Positions 24,897 through 34,317 of a stretch of 54,421 nucleotides of DNA are shown here, in pieces (position 1 is the stretch's first letter; each line of letters opens with the position of its first letter). The notes beneath the pieces are model-generated. The model was not told the origin of the DNA and searched no databases. It saw only the letters and a program-made list of their open reading frames with translations. A program made the position numbers and the translations under genes. Origin of the DNA: JAAYZM01 sp964510785 (GTDB lineage: Bacteria > Actinomycetota > Actinomycetes > Actinomycetales > Cellulomonadaceae); NCBI GenBank assembly GCA_964510785.1, contig CAZECM010000013.1:1-54421 (forward strand), written 5' to 3'.

Positions 24897-26200
24897 GCGG
24901 CGGACGGCCCCTGGGGCTCCTCGTCGACGTCTCGGACGCGCACCGCGGCGTGTACCGCGTCAGGGAAGGACGCCAGGAACACGTGCTCGACGCGACCGTG
25001 GAACGGGTCCGGCGCGCCGAGGAGGCCGGCTTCGTCGCTGCCTTCCTCTTCGACACCGTGGCCTTCGACCCCCGCCAGCACCATCCCGAGGTCGGTGCCC
25101 TCGAGCCTTTGGTGCTGTTGACCGCACTGTCCCAGGCGACCACGAGCATCGGGCTCGTCGCCACCGTGTCCACGACGTACTGGGACCCCTACAACCTGGC
25201 GCGGATCCTCGCCTCTCTCGACCACGTGAGCGGCGGTCGTGCCGCGTGGAACGCGGTCACGTCCTACCGGGGCGAGTGGAACTACGGCTACGAGCAGATC
25301 CCGCCTCCCGCGGTGCGCTACGCGAGGGCCACCGAGTTCATCCACGTGGTTCAGGCCCTCTGGTCGAGCTGGTCGCCGAGCTCCGTCGCCATCCGCGACG
25401 GACGCGCCGTCGGCGACATCGCACAGATCTCACCGATCCACCACCGGGGCGAGTTCTTCGCGGTCGATGGCCCGCTCGACGTCCCGCTCTCTCCGCAGCG
25501 GTGGCCGGTGCTGTTCCAGGCCGGGAGCTCCGACCTCGGGCTCGAGCTCGGCGGTCGACTCGCCGAGGTCGTCTACGCGGCGGCCCCCACGGCAGAGCAC
25601 GCCGAGGAGATCGCCGCCAAGCTCCGCGGGCACGCCGTCGCCCACAACCGTCCGTCGGGCATCCCTCGGCTCTACGTCAACGCCCAGCTCCTGCTCGGAC
25701 GTACCGAGAAAGAGGTCGCCGACGCCGAGGAGCGGCGGATCGCCGAGCTCGATCTCGATGCGGGCCGGGCGGTCCTCGCCGAGCACCTCGCCGTGCCGCA
25801 CCTCGACGACCTCGACCTAGACGAGGTGTTGCCCGAGTCGCTCTTCGTCGACGAAGGCACGATCACCCGCCGGGCAGGCCGCTACCAGGTGTTCAAGACC
25901 CTGGCACTCGACAAAGGGCTCACCCTGCGGGAGCTCATCGTCTACGCGAGCGGGGTCGGGCACTGGCGCGCCGTGGGCACGCCCGGGTCGGTGGCGGACC
26001 AGATCGAGCACCGCTACCGCCGCGGAACCCTCGACCTGGTGCGCCTGGGCTTCAGCGGCGCCGAGCAGGAGGATCTCGTGTACGACGCCCTCGTCCCAGA
26101 GCTACGACGCAGGGGTCTCGTCGAGCCCACCCCGCCAGCCGGCATCACGCTGCGCGAACGCCTCGGACTGCCGCATCCCTGGGAAGGGAAGCCGCGATGA
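24893..26200 (+). CDS. LLM-class FMNH2-dependent monooxygenase (tandem pair, copy A)
   Basis: 435-aa luciferase-like monooxygenase. GTG 24893 overlaps the ATPase stop. Blocks: EEAGFVAAFLFDTVAFD, SIGLVATVSTTYWDPYNLARILASLDHVSGGRAAWNAVTSYRGEWNYGY and PVLFQAGSSDLGLELGGRLAEVVY. Closely similar throughout to the next gene (for example AAFLFDTVAFDPRQHHP against VAFLFDTVAFDERQHYP), so the two arose by tandem duplication. Coupling to an importer suggests it cleaves the imported compound. No cognate reductase is adjacent; the FMN reductase at 11946 is the obvious supplier. Confidence 0.9.
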   Translation: MSGGRPLGLLVDVSDAHRGVYRVREGRQEHVLDATVERVRRAEEAGFVAAFLFDTVAFDPRQHHPEVGALEPLVLLTALSQATTSIGLVATVSTTYWDPYNLARILASLDHVSGGRAAWNAVTSYRGEWNYGYEQIPPPAVRYARATEFIHVVQALWSSWSPSSVAIRDGRAVGDIAQISPIHHRGEFFAVDGPLDVPLSPQRWPVLFQAGSSDLGLELGGRLAEVVYAAAPTAEHAEEIAAKLRGHAVAHNRPSGIPRLYVNAQLLLGRTEKEVADAEERRIAELDLDAGRAVLAEHLAVPHLDDLDLDEVLPESLFVDEGTITRRAGRYQVFKTLALDKGLTLRELIVYASGVGHWRAVGTPGSVADQIEHRYRRGTLDLVRLGFSGAEQEDLVYDALVPELRRRGLVEPTPPAGITLRERLGLPHPWEGKPR

Positions 26201-27498
26201 CCAGACGACCGCTCCAGCTCGTCACGGATGTGTCGAGCGCCCACACCGGGATCTACCGGGTGCACGAAGGTGACGGGGCCACAGTTCTGGAGGAGACGGT
26301 TCGTCGCGTCCGACGGGCCGAGGAGGCGGGCTTCGCGGTCGCCTTCCTCTTCGACACCGTCGCCTTCGACGAACGCCAGCACTACCCCCAGGTCGGGGCG
26401 CTCGAACCGATCGTCCTGCTCACTGCTCTCGCCCAGTCGACGCACTCCATCGGCCTGGTGCCGACGATATCGACGACATTCTGGGACCCGTACAACTTCG
26501 CACGACTACTCGCGACACTCGACGTGATAAGTCATGGCAGGACGGGATGGAACGCCGTGACGTCATTTCGCGGCGAGTGGAACTTCGGCTATGACGACAT
26601 TCCTGCTCCCGAGGTGCGTTACGAACGAGCAGCAGAGTTCGTCGAAACGGTCCGCGCGCTATGGACGAGCTGGGGGCCTGACGTCATCACAACCCTCGGC
26701 GGATCCGTCAGGGTGGATCCTTCGCAGATCTCCGCTATCGACCATCAGGGAACGCACTTCGACGTCTTGGGCCCGCTGGACGTACCACCCTCACCGCAGC
26801 GCCTACCTGTCCAGTTCCAGGCCGGAGGCTCGCCCCTCGGCGTGGATTTCGGCGCTCGCTACGCCGAGGTGGTGTTCACAGCCTCCCCCACGACGGCGCA
26901 AGCGGCGGACGTCGCAGCGGTGACGCGCGCACGAGCGGCCGCGCACGGCCGCCCCGAGGGCCTCCCCCTCATCTTCACCTCGGTGAAGACCCAGCTCGGG
27001 CGCACCGAGGCAGAGGCGCACGAGCTCGAACAGCTTCGCGTCGGCAGGCTCGATCCGGGGCGCGGGCTCCGCTGGCTCGAGGAGCATCTCGGCGTCGCCG
27101 ACCTGTCCGGCTTCGACCTCGACGAACCCGTACCCGCCCATGCGCTCCCGCCGACGACGGCGTTCCGACGCCGCCAGGGCCGCTTCGAGGTACTACGCCG
27201 GCTCGCCGTCGACGAGGGCAAGACGCTGCGCGAGCTGCTCGTCTACGCCGACAACGTCGGGCACTGGCGCGAGGTCGGCACTCCCCACCAGGTCGCTGAC
27301 GCGATCGAGACGCGGTACCGCTCCGGGCTCCTCGACGTGCTGAGCCTCAGCTCGACGGATCCCCACCAGGAGGATCTCATCTACGGCGAGCTCGTCCCGG
27401 AACTCGTCGCGAGAGGCATATTCGAACCACGGTTCGCGCACGGAACAACTCTGCGAGAACGCCTTCTTCTCCCCGATCCGATTTCGACGTCGAAGTGA
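26197..27498 (+). CDS. LLM-class FMNH2-dependent monooxygenase (tandem pair, copy B)
   Basis: 433-aa paralogue of the preceding gene, with ATG overlapping its stop (ATGA) and GGGAAGGGAA upstream. Blocks: SIGLVPTISTTFWDPYNFARLLATLDVISHGRTGWNAVTSFRGEWNFGY and VQFQAGGSPLGVDFGARYAEVVF. Copies A and B may act on different substrates or form a heteromer. The stretch around 26460-26760 is visibly less GC-rich and uses rarer codons (ATA, AGT, TTT) than the surroundings, a possible sign of recombination. Last gene of importer operon 1. Confidence 0.9.
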   Translation: MTRRPLQLVTDVSSAHTGIYRVHEGDGATVLEETVRRVRRAEEAGFAVAFLFDTVAFDERQHYPQVGALEPIVLLTALAQSTHSIGLVPTISTTFWDPYNFARLLATLDVISHGRTGWNAVTSFRGEWNFGYDDIPAPEVRYERAAEFVETVRALWTSWGPDVITTLGGSVRVDPSQISAIDHQGTHFDVLGPLDVPPSPQRLPVQFQAGGSPLGVDFGARYAEVVFTASPTTAQAADVAAVTRARAAAHGRPEGLPLIFTSVKTQLGRTEAEAHELEQLRVGRLDPGRGLRWLEEHLGVADLSGFDLDEPVPAHALPPTTAFRRRQGRFEVLRRLAVDEGKTLRELLVYADNVGHWREVGTPHQVADAIETRYRSGLLDVLSLSSTDPHQEDLIYGELVPELVARGIFEPRFAHGTTLRERLLLPDPISTSK

Positions 27499-27666
27499 GC
27501 TCCGCGCCGCAAGGCAACCGTTCGGACCTATCACGTTGAGTGATCGGGTCTCATCCCAGATCACTGTTGGACGCCGGTCGACCGGCCCGCTTAGCGTCGA
27601 GAGACCGACGAATGCTCTGCGCGTCCGGACGCTCGCACCCACACCACAAAGAAAGGACGTCTCGAG
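27499..27666 (+). promoter_or_regulatory. Promoter/leader region of importer operon 2
   Basis: CCAGATCACTGTTGGAC (27556-27572) with TTGGAC as -35, 18 bases, then TTAGCG (27591-27596); +1 would fall near 27603. Upstream are ATCAC-GTTGA-GTGAT (27530-27544) and TGATCGGG...CCCAGATCA (27541-27563), overlapping dyads that look like regulator sites. An AAAGGA ribosome site precedes ATG 27667. A 20-codon ORF (27612-27674, MLCASGRSHPHH...) with Cys at codon 3 starts about 9 bases after the predicted +1 and overlaps the LLM start; it is only a candidate leader peptide. Confidence 0.6.
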
Positions 27667-29070
27667 ATGGCTGAACCCAAGCGCCTCATACTCAGCGCGT
27701 TCAACATGCTCGCGCCGTCCCACCACGACCACGGGCAGTGGGCGAACCCGGCGAGCCAGCAGCTGGCGTACACCAAGCCCGAGACGTGGATCCACGTCGC
27801 GCAGACCCTCGAGCGCGCCAGGTTCGACCTGGTCTTCTTCGCCGACGTCCTCGCCCCGTACGAGACGCTCGGCGGTGGTGGCGACGCGCCGCTGCGCACC
27901 GGGCTCCAAGCGCCGGTGCTCGACGCAGCGAGCATCGTGGCCCTGCTCGCGCACCACACCGAGCACCTGGGCTTCGCCTTCACGCAGAACGTGCTCCAGG
28001 AGCCGCCCTACTCCTTCGCCCGTCGGATCACGACGCTCGACCACCTCACGGGGGGCCGGCTCGGCTGGAACGTCGTGACGGGGTCGATCCCGGGCACCGG
28101 CCGCAACCTCGGCTACGGCGGCCTCCCCGACCGGGAGGACCGCTACGCCAGGGCCGAGGAGTACCTCGAGGTCGTCTACAAGCTGTGGGAGCACAGCTGG
28201 GAGGACGGCGCGGTCGTGCGGGACACCGCGAGCGGCACCTACGCCGACCCCGACCTGATCCATCCGATCCGCCATCACGGCGAGCTCTTCGACGTGCCGG
28301 GCCGGCACGTGTCCGAGCCGTCCCCGCAGCGCACCCCCGTGCTCTTCACGGCGGGCGCCTCGGACCGCTTCGCCCAGTTCGCCGCGACCCACGCCGAGGG
28401 TGCGTTCACGTCGATCGAGGTGGGTGACCCCGCCGCGAACGTGGCTCGGCTGCGCCGCGCGGTGGCGGCCCAGGGGCGCGACCCGGAGAGCCTCAAGATC
28501 TTGTCGAAGTTCGCCTTCGTGCTCGGCAGCACCGAGGCCGAGGCGCGCCGCCTCGACGACGAGCTCGCCGAGGTGCGCTCCCCCGAGTCGCTGCTCGTCA
28601 AGCTCTCGGAGAGCGCCAAGTCGGACCTGTCGTGGATCGGCTGGCACGAGCGGCTCTCGACGCTGCTCGATCGCGCGACCGATGCCGAGCTCGGCCCGCT
28701 GCGGGCCCGGCTCGCCGCCGCTCCCGACAAGGACTGGACGTTCGAGACGTGGCTGCGGTGGTCGGGTCGTCAGCACGCCGTGGGCACGCCGGACCAGATC
28801 GCCGACGCCGTGGAGCGGTGGCGCGACGTCGGCGTCGACGGGCTCAACGTGCACTACCTCATCTCACCGGGCTCGTGGGAGGACTTCGCCGACCACCTGA
28901 CCCCGGTCCTGTCGCACCGGGGGCTCATCCGCGACGAGTACGACCGCACAGGGACCCTGCGCGAGCGACTCTTCGGCGCCGGCCCCCGCCTCGCCCCCGA
29001 ACACCCTGCACGTCGCACGTCCGTGCGGACCGTCGAGCCGGTAGGAGCCGGCCGAACCGACCCTCGTTGA
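27667..29070 (+). CDS. LLM FMNH2-dependent monooxygenase, NtaA/SnaA/SoxA-like
   Basis: 467 aa. The N-terminal RLILSAFNMLAPSHHDHGQW and FDLVFFADVLAPYE, then ITTLDHLTGGRLGWNVVTGSIP (flavin/substrate pocket region) and VLFTAGASDRFAQFAATHAEG, are characteristic of the NtaA/SnaA/DszA group, which includes nitrilotriacetate and dibenzothiophene-sulfone monooxygenases. First gene of operon 2, 20 bp before the binding-protein gene. It shares the group with the 17878 gene but is a distinct lineage from the tandem pair. It needs FMNH2 from a separate reductase. Confidence 0.9.
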   Translation: MAEPKRLILSAFNMLAPSHHDHGQWANPASQQLAYTKPETWIHVAQTLERARFDLVFFADVLAPYETLGGGGDAPLRTGLQAPVLDAASIVALLAHHTEHLGFAFTQNVLQEPPYSFARRITTLDHLTGGRLGWNVVTGSIPGTGRNLGYGGLPDREDRYARAEEYLEVVYKLWEHSWEDGAVVRDTASGTYADPDLIHPIRHHGELFDVPGRHVSEPSPQRTPVLFTAGASDRFAQFAATHAEGAFTSIEVGDPAANVARLRRAVAAQGRDPESLKILSKFAFVLGSTEAEARRLDDELAEVRSPESLLVKLSESAKSDLSWIGWHERLSTLLDRATDAELGPLRARLAAAPDKDWTFETWLRWSGRQHAVGTPDQIADAVERWRDVGVDGLNVHYLISPGSWEDFADHLTPVLSHRGLIRDEYDRTGTLRERLFGAGPRLAPEHPARRTSVRTVEPVGAGRTDPR

Positions 29071-29090
29071 TCCGAGAGAGAGCCAATCCC

Positions 29091-30731
29091 ATGACATCTC
29101 GACTTCCCAGCACCCTGGCCGCCGCCTCGCTGCTCACGGTGGTCCTGGCCGGGTGCGCGAGCACCCCGCCCGAGACGACACCGAGCGACGACGCCGCGAC
29201 GCAACCGGGCTCCGGCACACCGGTGGCCGGCGGGATCCTGCGGTTCGGCGACAAGATCGTCGACTGCGCGGACCCGCACCAGCGCGGCAACAACCCCAAC
29301 TCTTTCCAGCTCAAGCCAATCCTGGACAACCTGCTCGCCCAGGACCTCGAGACCGGGGAGTACCTGCCGTGGCTCGCCACGGAGTGGGAGGTCAACGAGG
29401 ACGCCACCGAGTTCGTCTTCACCGTCCGTGACGACGTGACGTTCAGCGACGGCACACCTCTCACCCCTCAGGCGGTGGCCAGCAGCATCGACGCCACCGT
29501 GAACGTCCTGGGGGCCGCGGCGAGCCTGCCCAGCGGCTACCTCAACGACTACGCGTCCGCCGAGGTCGTGGGATCCGACCAGGTGAAGTTCACGTTCTCC
29601 GAGCCCAACATCGCCTTCCTGCAGGGGGCGGCGACGGGCAACCTCGGGATCGTCGCCGAGGCCACCTCGGCCTTGAGCGCCGAGGAGCGCTGCGTGCAAG
29701 GCGCCATCGGCAGCGGGCCGTTCTCGATCGCCGAGTACGTGCCCACCGAGACCTTGAGGTACGTCAAGCGCGCCGACTACGCCTGGGCGAACCCGCTCGC
29801 CGAGAACCAGGGAGCGGCACATCTCGACGGCATCGAGATCGTCAGCGTCCAGGACACCTCGGTGCTCGCCGGGTCCCTCCTGAGCGACCAGATCGACGCC
29901 TACTCGGTGGTCCTCCCGCAGGACCACGCGCAGATCACGGCCGCCGGCGGGCGGGTCCTCACGACCACCAACGGCGGGTACCCGGTCGCGCTCCTGCCCA
30001 ACGTGCAGGACCCGGTGCTGAGTGACAAGGCGGTGCGGCAGGCGATCCAGATCGGCTTCGACCGGGCGACCGTGATCCAGGGCGTCATCGGCGACTGGTT
30101 CCAGCCCTCGGAGTCGGCGCTGAGCCACACGACCGTCGGCTACACGGACCTGAGCGACAGGCTCGCCTACGACCCGGACAAGGCCCGTTCGATCCTCGAC
30201 ACGGCCGGCTGGACGGTCGGCCCCGACGGGATCCGGGTCAAGGACGGCGAGCGCCTGAGCTTCGACATCACCGGGGAGTTCTCCTGGAACGACAGCCCGA
30301 GCGTCGCGGCGATCATCAAGGAACAGCTCAAGGACATCGGCGTCGAGGTCGAGATCAACCTCCTGCCCACGGGCCAGCAGGCCGACGTCTTCGCCAAGGG
30401 CGAGCAGGCCGCTCGGTGGGTCAACGGGTACACGCCGGAGCCCGACACGCTGCGCGCCGTCCTCGGGTTCGAGACCGGCAACTGGTCGCACCGCACGGCG
30501 CGCGACTCGTTCGACGACCTGCTGGACCGTCAGGTGCAGCTCGCCGACGTCACGGAGCGCAACGCCGTCCTCGCGCAGATCCAAGAGGTGATCATCGACG
30601 AGGGCTACCTCATCCCGATCTACGACTGGGCGCAGTCCTTCGCGGTCGCCGGCAAGGTCCACGGGCCCATCCAGCTGCCGTTCCTCTCGGGGCCGGGGCC
30701 CCTCTACTCCGATATCTGGCTCGGCGAGTAG
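29091..30731 (+). CDS. ABC importer substrate-binding lipoprotein 2 (SBP family 5)
   Basis: 546 aa. Lipobox TVVLAGC with Cys22, then a Thr/Asp/Pro-rich linker and GGILRFGDKIVDCADPHQRG. Typical blocks LATEWEVNEDATEFVFTVRDDVTFSDGTPLTPQAV and GSGPFSIAEYVPTETLRYVKR. Homologous to the binding protein at 21527 (shared PHQ..., WTVNEDATEF pattern), so the two importers are related but diverged systems with probably different ligands. Paired with an NtaA-like oxygenase upstream and permeases downstream. Confidence 0.92.
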   Translation: MTSRLPSTLAAASLLTVVLAGCASTPPETTPSDDAATQPGSGTPVAGGILRFGDKIVDCADPHQRGNNPNSFQLKPILDNLLAQDLETGEYLPWLATEWEVNEDATEFVFTVRDDVTFSDGTPLTPQAVASSIDATVNVLGAAASLPSGYLNDYASAEVVGSDQVKFTFSEPNIAFLQGAATGNLGIVAEATSALSAEERCVQGAIGSGPFSIAEYVPTETLRYVKRADYAWANPLAENQGAAHLDGIEIVSVQDTSVLAGSLLSDQIDAYSVVLPQDHAQITAAGGRVLTTTNGGYPVALLPNVQDPVLSDKAVRQAIQIGFDRATVIQGVIGDWFQPSESALSHTTVGYTDLSDRLAYDPDKARSILDTAGWTVGPDGIRVKDGERLSFDITGEFSWNDSPSVAAIIKEQLKDIGVEVEINLLPTGQQADVFAKGEQAARWVNGYTPEPDTLRAVLGFETGNWSHRTARDSFDDLLDRQVQLADVTERNAVLAQIQEVIIDEGYLIPIYDWAQSFAVAGKVHGPIQLPFLSGPGPLYSDIWLGE

Positions 30732-30769
30732 CTCGCCGCCGCGCGACTGCTCGAGAAAGGCGTGAGACC

Positions 30770-31702
30770 GTGAAGGCCATCCTGCTTCGCCTGGGACACG
30801 GCGCCCTCGTGGTGTGGGGTGCCTTCACGGTCTCGTTCGCCATCCTCTATCTCATCCCCGGGGACGCCGTGACGGCGCTGCTCAGCGGTGACGGCGGCAC
30901 CTACGTCGACCCCGCCAAGGAGGAGGCGCTCCGCGCGTCGCTCGGGCTCGACCGACCGTTCCTCGTCCAGTACGTCGCCAAGCTCGGGGAGTACCTCTCA
31001 GGGGACTTCGGCACCTCGACCCGGTTCGGGGCTCCCGTCTTCGACCTGCTCTGGCAAGCGATACCGTCCACCGTCTTCCTGACCCTGACCGCCATGGTCC
31101 TCGCGGTGGTCTTCGGGATCGGCTTTGCGGTGATCGTCACGTACTTCGGCGACAGCCGCCTCGCGCGGGCGGCACGGATCATGCCCGCGTTCGGCAGCTC
31201 CGTGCCGAGCTTCTGGATCGCCCTGCTCCTGCTGCAGCTCTTCTCGTTCCGCTGGCACATCTTCCCCGCGCAGGGTGAGACACCCTGGTACTCCGTCGTC
31301 CTGCCCGCCGTGACGATCGCCATCGCCTACTCCTCGGTCATCGCGCAGGTCACGATCGACGGGATCCTGCGATCGCGGGGCGAGCAGTACGTGCGTACCG
31401 CCGTGTCGAAGGGGCTCTCCCACCGCGAGGTCCACGTCCGCCACGTGGTCCCGAGCGCGCTGGTCCCCACGATCAGCGTCATCGGCGTGAACTTCGGTGC
31501 GCTGCTCGCCGGCGCGGTGATCTCCGAGGCCGTCTACTCGCGCCAGGGCCTCGGTTCGTTGCTCCAGGTCTCGGTGCTGCAGCGCGACCTGCCTCTCGTG
31601 CAGGGCACGATCGTCGTCACCGCGCTCGTGTTCGTGCTCGTCAACCTGGCGACCGACTCCATCTACCCCCTCGTCGACCCGAGAGCGAGACACGCCACAT
31701 GA
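30770..31702 (+). CDS. ABC importer permease 2 (DppB type)
   Basis: 310 aa from GTG 30770 (AAAGG 8-9 bases upstream). First helix LVVWGAFTVSFAILYLIPG, the LGLDRPFLVQYVAKLGEYLSGDFG signature, PSFWIALLLLQLFSF and the EAA loop YVRTAVSKGLSHREVHVRHVVPSA. Lacks the long N-terminal tail of permease 1. Its stop overlaps the next ATG. Confidence 0.92.
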   Translation: MKAILLRLGHGALVVWGAFTVSFAILYLIPGDAVTALLSGDGGTYVDPAKEEALRASLGLDRPFLVQYVAKLGEYLSGDFGTSTRFGAPVFDLLWQAIPSTVFLTLTAMVLAVVFGIGFAVIVTYFGDSRLARAARIMPAFGSSVPSFWIALLLLQLFSFRWHIFPAQGETPWYSVVLPAVTIAIAYSSVIAQVTIDGILRSRGEQYVRTAVSKGLSHREVHVRHVVPSALVPTISVIGVNFGALLAGAVISEAVYSRQGLGSLLQVSVLQRDLPLVQGTIVVTALVFVLVNLATDSIYPLVDPRARHAT

Positions 31703-32592
31703 GCCTTGCACCGACCCTCACCCGCGCCCCGAAGGACCCCCCGACCCCGGTCGGCGAGCCCGCGGTCGCACCCTCCCGGCGCGGGCTGCGCCGGGTCCCG
31801 ATCGGGCTCACCGTGAGCCTCGTCGTGCTCACGCTGGCACTCCTCGCGGCGGCGTTCCCCGGCCTGTTCACCTCGACCAGCCCCTACGAGATCTTCTACG
31901 GCGAGCACCTGCGTCCGCCGTCGGCGACCCACCCGTTCGGCACGGACAACCTGAGCCGCGACATCTTCGCCCGGGTGGTCTACGGCGCCCGCATCTCGCT
32001 CGTCGCGAGCCTGCTCGCCCTGACCATCTCGTTCGTCTCGGGCACCGCGCTGGGGCTGCTCGCCGGTGCCGGCGGTCGGCGGCTCGACGCCGTCGTGATG
32101 CGCCTGACAGATCTCCTGATGTCGATCCCCGGGCTCATGATGTCGCTCGCGATCGTCGCCGCGCTGGGCTTCGGCACCCGCAACGTCGCGATCGCCGTCG
32201 GCGTCGCCGGGATCGCCCCGGTCGCGCGACTCATGCGCTCGAGCGTCATGGTCGTGGCCCGCTCGCCGTACGTCGAGGCCGCCGCGCTGAGCGGGGTCTC
32301 CCGCCCCAGGATCCTCACGCGGCACGTCGTGCCGAACTCGTTCTCGCCCGTCGCCGCCTACATCGCGCTGGAGTTCGGGGCGGGGATCATCGCGATCTCC
32401 TCGCTCAGCTTCCTCGGTCTCGGCGTCGCGCCGCCCGACCCGGAGTGGGGTGCGCTCGTCGCCGACGGTCGCGGCTTCCTGAGCACCGCGTGGTGGATGA
32501 CGACGATGCCCGGGATCGTCGTCACGGTGGTGGTCGTCGCCGCCAACGGCGTCTACCTGTACTTCCAGCGTCGGGCGCGGGAGACGGCATGA
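31699..32592 (+). CDS. ABC importer permease 2 (DppC type)
   Basis: 297 aa. First helix IGLTVSLVVLTLALLAAAFPGLF, signature HPFGTDNLSRDIFARVVYGARIS, EAA loop YVEAAALSGVSRPRILTRHVVPNS, and C-terminal SFLGLGVAPPDPEWGALVADGR. ATGA overlaps on both sides tie it to the DppB-type permease and the ATPase. Confidence 0.93.
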   Translation: MSLAPTLTRAPKDPPTPVGEPAVAPSRRGLRRVPIGLTVSLVVLTLALLAAAFPGLFTSTSPYEIFYGEHLRPPSATHPFGTDNLSRDIFARVVYGARISLVASLLALTISFVSGTALGLLAGAGGRRLDAVVMRLTDLLMSIPGLMMSLAIVAALGFGTRNVAIAVGVAGIAPVARLMRSSVMVVARSPYVEAAALSGVSRPRILTRHVVPNSFSPVAAYIALEFGAGIIAISSLSFLGLGVAPPDPEWGALVADGRGFLSTAWWMTTMPGIVVTVVVVAANGVYLYFQRRARETA

Positions 32593-34232
32593 GCGCCCCT
32601 CTGCTGCGCATCGACTCGCTCACCGTCGACTACGTGACGCGGCACCACGCGGAACGTGCCGTGCACGAGGTCTCTCTCGAGGTGGAGGCGGGCCAGGTCG
32701 TCGCGCTCGTGGGCGAGTCCGGTTCCGGCAAGACGACCCTCGCGAGCACGGTCGCCGGGCAGCTCCCCGCGACGGCCCGGGTCGCGGAGCACAGTCGCGT
32801 CGACCTCGCGGGCGTCGACGTCGTCCGCGCCGCGCGCACCGAGCTCGACGCGCTGCGCGGCTCCGTCGTCGGCTTCGTACCCCAGGACCCCCGACGCAGC
32901 CTGCACCCCCTCAAGCGGGTCGGGGACCAGATCGCGGAGGTGCTGCTCAAGCACCGGGTCGCGAGCGGGCGCGACGTGCGGGCGCGCGTCATCGAGCTCC
33001 TCGAGAAGGTCGGCATCGACGACCCGCCCACGCGCTCGCGGCAGTACCCGCACGAGTTCTCGGGCGGCATGCAGCAGCGCGCGCTCATCGCCATCGCGAT
33101 CGCCGCGCGGCCAGGACTCATCGTCGCCGACGAACCCACGAGCGCACTCGACGTGACCGTCCAGAAGCAGATCCTCACGCTGCTGACCTCGCTCGTCGCC
33201 GACGACGGCGTCTCCGTGCTTCTCGTCACGCACGACCTCGCGCTCGCGGCCGAGCACTCCGACGTCACCCACGTCATGCGCAGCGGCGTCCTGGTCGAGA
33301 GCCGCCCGACCGCCGAGCTCTTCGAGCGGCCGGCCGCCGAGTACACCCGGGCCCTCCTCCGGTCCTCACCCCAGATCCGCGTCAGAGCGGACGAGCCACG
33401 CCAGCCGGCGGCCGCCCCGCAAGACATCGTGCTGCGCGCCGAGAACGTCACGCGACGCATCCGGCTGCACTCACAGGGGCTTCGGAGGGGCAAGCGCTAC
33501 TTCACCCCGGTCGACGATGTCTCGTTCGTGGTCCGCCGAGGAGCAACCCTGGCGATCGTGGGCGAGTCGGGCGCCGGCAAGACGAGCCTGGGCCGTCTCG
33601 CCCTGGGGCTCGATCGCCCCGACGAGGGCCGGGTGGTCTTCGAGGACAACGACATCGCGGGCCTCGACCGCGCGGGCTGGCGCGGGTTCCGCCGCGGCAC
33701 CCACCTCATCCCCCAGAACCCCGCCGTGTCCTTCAACCCGTTGTTCACCGTGGCGCAGGTCATCGCCGAGCCGCTCGCCGCCCACGGCCTGGACCGCGCC
33801 GCCGTCGCCGGGCGTGTGACCGAGCTCCTCGAGCACGTGAACCTGCCCGCCTCGGTCGCAGGCAAGCGCGCCCTCGAGCTGTCCGGCGGCCAGCAGCAGC
33901 GGGTCGCCATCGCGCGGGCCGTGAGCCTGAACCCCAGGCTCATCGTCTGCGACGAACCCACGAGCGCCCTCGACGTGACGGTGCAGGCCCGCATCATCGA
34001 CCTGCTGCACCGGCTGCAGGCCGAGACGCAGGTGAGCTTCCTGTTCATCTCGCACGACCTCGCGCTCGTGAGCGAGATCGCCGACGACATCGTGGTGCTG
34101 CGCCGCGGTCGGGTCGCGGAGAGCGGCCGCACCTCACGCGTGCTCGCACACGCCGAGAGCCCCTACACGCGCACGCTGCTCGATGCGGTGCCGGGCCGCC
34201 GCGACCTGACGCCCTCGTCGACAACGACGTAG
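32589..34232 (+). CDS. ABC importer ATPase 2 (fused DppD-DppF)
   Basis: 547 aa, two ATP-binding domains. First: Walker A GESGSGKTT, signature FSGGMQQR, Walker B LIVADEP. Second: Walker A GESGAGKTS, signature LSGGQQQR, Walker B LIVCDEP with ALDVTVQ. Same fused architecture as ATPase 1. Last gene of operon 2; the SAM-I controlled rhodanese-metZ unit begins about 85 bp downstream on the same strand, so sulfur delivered by the importer can enter methionine synthesis. Confidence 0.93.
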   Translation: MSAPLLRIDSLTVDYVTRHHAERAVHEVSLEVEAGQVVALVGESGSGKTTLASTVAGQLPATARVAEHSRVDLAGVDVVRAARTELDALRGSVVGFVPQDPRRSLHPLKRVGDQIAEVLLKHRVASGRDVRARVIELLEKVGIDDPPTRSRQYPHEFSGGMQQRALIAIAIAARPGLIVADEPTSALDVTVQKQILTLLTSLVADDGVSVLLVTHDLALAAEHSDVTHVMRSGVLVESRPTAELFERPAAEYTRALLRSSPQIRVRADEPRQPAAAPQDIVLRAENVTRRIRLHSQGLRRGKRYFTPVDDVSFVVRRGATLAIVGESGAGKTSLGRLALGLDRPDEGRVVFEDNDIAGLDRAGWRGFRRGTHLIPQNPAVSFNPLFTVAQVIAEPLAAHGLDRAAVAGRVTELLEHVNLPASVAGKRALELSGGQQQRVAIARAVSLNPRLIVCDEPTSALDVTVQARIIDLLHRLQAETQVSFLFISHDLALVSEIADDIVVLRRGRVAESGRTSRVLAHAESPYTRTLLDAVPGRRDLTPSSTTT

Positions 34233-34304
34233 GGGCCCGCCGCACCCACCACCGCACCCCGCTCAGAGTGTGGGCGCCCACGCTCGCCCACGCGGCCGAG
34301 GACA

Positions 34305-34310
34305 TATCCT
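34305..34310 (+). promoter_or_regulatory. -10 box (TATCCT) of the SAM-I riboswitch transcript
   Basis: TATCCT lies 7 bases before CC at 34318, the start of the S-box P1 helix, so transcription would begin at the aptamer's first bases. No convincing -35. Confidence 0.45.
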
Positions 34311-34317
34311 GGCGACA

